Shown: positions 26,598-29,351 of the stretch, in pieces
Layout: every line of letters begins with the position of its first letter
Numbering within the stretch: position 1 is the first letter of the stretch
Assembly (NCBI GenBank): GCA_965657545.1
Contig: CBFHOG010000016.1
Location: 1 to 29,351, forward strand
Direction of reading: 5' to 3'
From: UBA7446 sp965657545
GTDB lineage: Bacteria > Bacteroidota > Bacteroidia > Flavobacteriales > Flavobacteriaceae
Length of the DNA: 29,351 nucleotides
Program-made: the position numbers and the translations under genes
Notes under the pieces: generated by a model
The model's input: the letters and a program-made list of their open reading frames with translations, nothing else
Database searches by the model: none
What the model was told of the DNA's origin: nothing

Positions 26598-27248
26598 ATG
26601 CGACTATTCCTTGTTAGTATTCAAATTGCAGCATGTACACTTGCAGCACCTAAGCCAGTAAACAATCCAACTCCAGTTGCAAAGACAACATATAGTATGT
26701 TTCAAGAATATAAAGCGGCCTATTTTGCTTCGGGTTGCTTTTGGTGTGTTGAAGCAGTTTTTGAGCATGTAGATGGAGTACAAGAGGCCATTTCGGGTTA
26801 TGCTGGAGGATCAACTATAAATCCAAATTACAGGCAAGTTGTTACTGGAAAAACAGGGCATGCAGAAAGCATCAAGGTTATTTATGATCCAAAAAAAGTA
26901 TCTTTTGAAACACTTGTGCAGGTGTTTTTTGGCTCACACGATCCTACCACACTCAACCGTCAAGGTCCAGACAAAGGAACGCACTACCGCTCTATTGCCT
27001 TTTACGAAACTGAAGATGAAAAAAAGACGATAGAAAAAACAATAAAAAAACTTACAGAAATAAAGCGTTACAAAAATCCAATTGTAACGGAAGTAAAGAA
27101 GTTAGATGCGTTTTATCAAGCAGAAGATTATCATCAAGACTACGAGGAAAAAAATCCAAACAATCCATACATCAGAGCCGTTTCTAAGCCACGAGTAAGT
27201 CGGTTTTTACAAGCATACCCAGAGCTTGTTAAAGTGGATTTGGAATAA
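26598..27248 (+). CDS. msrA: peptide-methionine (S)-S-oxide reductase, possibly lipid-anchored
   Basis: MsrA reduces the S-epimer of methionine sulfoxide in proteins. This 216-residue protein contains the active-site motif GCFWC (Cys47 catalytic, Cys50 nearby), YAGG, TGKTGHAE and HDPTTLNRQGPDKGTHYRS as the family core. No further cysteines follow, so the C-terminal resolving Cys of E. coli MsrA is missing and Cys50 may resolve. A short N-terminal segment with IAAC at residue 13 resembles a lipobox, though the hydrophobic stretch is brief, so an envelope location is a guess. It is last in the secA operon. Its final 20 bp overlap the end of the PAP2 gene. Confidence 0.95.
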   Translation: MRLFLVSIQIAACTLAAPKPVNNPTPVAKTTYSMFQEYKAAYFASGCFWCVEAVFEHVDGVQEAISGYAGGSTINPNYRQVVTGKTGHAESIKVIYDPKKVSFETLVQVFFGSHDPTTLNRQGPDKGTHYRSIAFYETEDEKKTIEKTIKKLTEIKRYKNPIVTEVKKLDAFYQAEDYHQDYEEKNPNNPYIRAVSKPRVSRFLQAYPELVKVDLE

Positions 27249-27789
27249 ATCTGAAATAAATTTTAGCAAACAGCCAGCCTGCAAAAGCACCAAAAAGAGC
27301 ACCGCTAAGCACATCTAACGGATAGTGAACTCCGATATAAATTCGGCTATATGCAACCAAAGTGGCCACCACAAAAAGAAGTCGCATGGCACGAAAACGC
27401 TTGGCGAAAAGTACCACAAAAAAGGTAGCAATAGCAAACGAGTTGGACGCATGACCCGAAAAATAACCATACTTCCCCCCACAACTAGATTTCACGAGAC
27501 GCATCAATCCATCTAATGATTCTTCATGACAAGGACGTAAACGTTGGAATCCGTTTTTAAAAGCGTTCGTAATCTGGTCCGTGAAAGTTATAAGGAGTGC
27601 AATGGTAAGCAATAACCAAAGTGTATTTTTCCAACCCAACCACTTGCTACAAACAGCTGTAACGATAACATAAAATGCAATGGTGTGCTTTTTATCTGTA
27701 ATTGCCAACCAAAACGCATCAAACTGTGGAACACCTAAATTATTTAGCCACAAAAAAAGATCCTGATCCCAAAGCAGCAAGGAGTCCAT
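27229..27789 (-). CDS. PAP2 superfamily phosphatase
   Basis: This 186-residue membrane phosphatase has about five helices and the three-part acid phosphatase signature: KNGFQRLRP near 80, FSGHASNSF near 112 (phosphate-binding with catalytic His; Phe replaces the usual Pro before Ser) and SRIYIGVHYPLD near 151 with the nucleophile His and its Asp. Members act on undecaprenyl pyrophosphate or phosphatidylglycerol phosphate. Which applies here cannot be told. The frame begins at TTG 27792, but ATG 27789 overlaps the stop of the upstream gene (TGATG), which supports it as the start through translational coupling. It is last in the MATE operon. Confidence 0.9.
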   Translation of the reverse strand: MDSLLLWDQDLFLWLNNLGVPQFDAFWLAITDKKHTIAFYVIVTAVCSKWLGWKNTLWLLLTIALLITFTDQITNAFKNGFQRLRPCHEESLDGLMRLVKSSCGGKYGYFSGHASNSFAIATFFVVLFAKRFRAMRLLFVVATLVAYSRIYIGVHYPLDVLSGALFGAFAGWLFAKIYFRFIPNPL

Positions 27790-28022
27790 CAATCCGTATA
27801 ATTATTGATTTCATTATCATAGAAAGCCGTAGCACGCTCAATCCAAAGTGCCATTTCTTCGGTAGCCTGCTCTTTGTCTTCTTTTGAAAAAATTTCCCAC
27901 CATTCTAAGTCGTCATTAGCAAGATTTAAAATAAAGCGTGGGAAATGTGTGTGTACCACAAAAATAGCGTCAGGAAAATCAGCGTTATCGGCGAGTAAAA
28001 ATTCTGGAAGTACGTCAGACAT
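27789..28022 (-). CDS. conserved small acidic protein of unknown function
   Basis: This 77-residue, soluble, acidic protein starts with MSDVLPEFLLADNADFPDAIFVVHTHFPRFIL and continues with LEWWEIFSKEDKEQATEEM and a terminal tyrosine-rich helix. I recognise it as resembling flavobacterial hypothetical proteins but know no function; no catalytic motif, metal site or membrane segment is visible. It overlaps the MATE gene end by eight bases and its stop overlaps the PAP2 ATG, so it is tightly coupled within the operon. This packing argues that it is a real gene. Confidence 0.75.
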   Translation of the reverse strand: MSDVLPEFLLADNADFPDAIFVVHTHFPRFILNLANDDLEWWEIFSKEDKEQATEEMALWIERATAFYDNEINNYTD

Positions 28023-29351
28023 GCAATCTTATAAGTTTATTAGATAAATACCTAAAGCGAAGATACAACAACAAAGACGAAACCACGAGACCAAAGCAAA
28101 GTCCAATCCAAACCCCCTTTGCGCCAAGATTGGCAGTAATGCTCAAATACAGCATAAGCGGAACACCTGTAAGCCCATATGCTAAAAACGTAATCCAAGT
28201 AGGTATTTTTACGTCTTGTAATCCTCTAAGGCTACCCAAAGCCACTACTTGTGCGCCATCAAAGATTTGAAAAAAAGCAGCAATAAAAAGCAATGATGCT
28301 GCTAATTCTGCTACCGCATAAGTATCTAGTCCTGTGGAAGGATCTAAATACAGCCACGGAAACCAACTATTACCAAGTATAAACAATGCCGCAAAAGCAA
28401 TATCGAGTAGTAACGTAATAAGAAATACCGATAGTGCAATTCGCTTCAGCTCTTTAAAAGCACCCAACCCTTTTTGGTTCCCAACACGGATCGTTGCCGC
28501 TACGCTAAGCCCCATAGCAACCATAAAGGTCATGGAAGATAAGTTTAGTGCAATTTGATTAGCAGCTTGTGCGTCCTTGCTTAAAAATCCGCAAACCCAT
28601 ATTGCAAACGTAAAAAATCCAACTTCGAAAAACATTTGCAATGACGAAGGAAAACCAAGCTTTAAAATTTGTTTCAATTCTTTTTTATACAATTTAAATG
28701 GTAAAATACCACGAATAAAGGAAGCTGTCTTTGGGTCTTTATAAAGAAGAAAAAAGATGAAAATAAGCATAACCACTCGCGATGCTAGCGTGCCTACTGC
28801 TGCGCCAGTTACGCCCCATTTAGGGAATATCCAGATTCCGAAAATCAAAAAATAATTGATAATCACATTTACCACATTTGCTAACAAAGTAGCGTACATG
28901 GAATATTTAGTAAGTGACATACCATCTGAAAATTGTTTAAATGCTTGAAAAACTACAAGTGGAATAAGCGAAATTGCAACCCAATTTAAATATGGAAAAG
29001 CCAAAGCTACCACCGAAGCTTCTTGTCCCATTTTAAATAGAAGTGGTTTTGCAATATATACCACCACAAATAGCACAATGCCTAAAATTGTGCATAAGCG
29101 GAGCCCTTCAATCAATACTTTTTGAGAAACACCATGTTGTTTTGCTGTATCTGCTTCTGCAATAAGTGGTGTTATTGCAGTAGAAAACCCAATACCAATA
29201 GCCATAGCAATAAACACAAAACTATTTCCAAGTGATATGGCAGCCAGTTCGGTGGTACCCAACTGCCCCACCATGATATTATCGATAAATTGTACCAAGG
29301 TATGCCCAACCATACCCAACATTACGGGCCAAGCAAGACGCAGGTTGGTTT
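28015..29351 (-). CDS. MATE family efflux transporter, 5' end outside the window
   Basis: This is a multidrug and toxic compound extrusion transporter, exporting organic cations or drugs with Na+ or H+ inward. About 440 residues are visible in about eleven to twelve hydrophobic helices. MATE landmarks are VGHTLVQFIDNIMVGQLGTTELAA, written here as its parts HTLVQFIDN and MVGQLGTTELAA, and the second-half repeat PSSLQMFFEVG. The frame stays open to the right edge, where it reads NLRLAWPVML ahead of the first Met at 29322, so the true start lies outside and that Met is internal. Substrate is not predictable. It is the first visible gene of the operon with the 77-residue protein and the PAP2 enzyme. 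Confidence 0.93.
   Translation of the reverse strand, partial: TNLRLAWPVMLGMVGHTLVQFIDNIMVGQLGTTELAAISLGNSFVFIAMAIGIGFSTAITPLIAEADTAKQHGVSQKVLIEGLRLCTILGIVLFVVVYIAKPLLFKMGQEASVVALAFPYLNWVAISLIPLVVFQAFKQFSDGMSLTKYSMYATLLANVVNVIINYFLIFGIWIFPKWGVTGAAVGTLASRVVMLIFIFFLLYKDPKTASFIRGILPFKLYKKELKQILKLGFPSSLQMFFEVGFFTFAIWVCGFLSKDAQAANQIALNLSSMTFMVAMGLSVAATIRVGNQKGLGAFKELKRIALSVFLITLLLDIAFAALFILGNSWFPWLYLDPSTGLDTYAVAELAASLLFIAAFFQIFDGAQVVALGSLRGLQDVKIPTWITFLAYGLTGVPLMLYLSITANLGAKGVWIGLCFGLVVSSLLLYLRFRYLSNKLIRLHV

Overview
The window reads as chromosomal DNA of a member of the Flavobacteriaceae (Bacteroidota). The genus was not determined. The evidence is a 16S rRNA 5' two-thirds with Bacteroidota-type sequence, flavobacterial marker families (DUF4294, the PUR-family DUF3276 protein, an elongated NusB, a cyclophilin-FKBP fusion, a SecA of about 1120 residues), visibly AT-rich DNA, and repeated promoters of the Bacteroidota type (TTG, 17-23 bases, TAnnTTTG). 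No mobile element, CRISPR array, tRNA or phage gene was seen. This is a dense housekeeping region.

Layout: (1) 1-1290 holds the 5' part of an rrn operon on the minus strand, running off the left edge, with its leader and two tandem promoters. (2) 1289-7472 carries a secreted DUF4294 protein, an M42 aminopeptidase, acetyl-CoA synthetase, a lipoprotein Dcp-type dipeptidase and a small GlsB-like membrane protein. (3) 7570-10363 is a minus-strand run, in transcription order nusB, a DUF1573 lipoprotein gene, yajC, a strong terminator hairpin, then pyrD. (4) 10455-13117 holds an exporter-type ABC transporter, a PUR-family nucleic-acid-binding protein with hairpins around its start codon, and a thioredoxin-like protein. 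(5) 13110-16284, minus strand, holds recQ followed by a cyclophilin-FKBP prolyl isomerase. (6) 16364-18874 is a tightly packed kdsD-tatC-lptB operon, which convergently overlaps a phosphatidylserine synthase-like gene. (7) 19586-22101 holds lnt, a cobalamin adenosyltransferase gene and a DUF2795 gene; each of the last two has its own recognisable promoter, as does the following secA. (8) 22121-27248 is a secA - glycosyltransferase - msrA operon. (9) 27229-29351, minus strand, is an operon of a MATE transporter (cut by the right edge), a 77-residue protein of unknown function and a PAP2 phosphatase.

Themes: many genes serve the cell envelope and protein export. SecA, YajC and TatC act in secretion. 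Lnt matures lipoproteins, several of which are encoded here (Dcp, the DUF1573 protein, probably MsrA). KdsD and LptB serve Kdo synthesis and LPS export. PssA and the PAP2 enzyme act in lipid metabolism. All four convergent gene pairs overlap at their 3' ends by 8-20 bp.

I did not find a convincing undescribed system. The best second looks are the double-hairpin start region of the PUR-family gene, the terminator hairpin a few bases before the pyrD start codon, the tandem rrn promoter region with its palindrome and UUCG hairpin, and the RecQ that lacks its zinc-site cysteines. Six CDS starts are placed inside longer open frames for stated reasons or run off the edge. No similarity search or folding computation was run.
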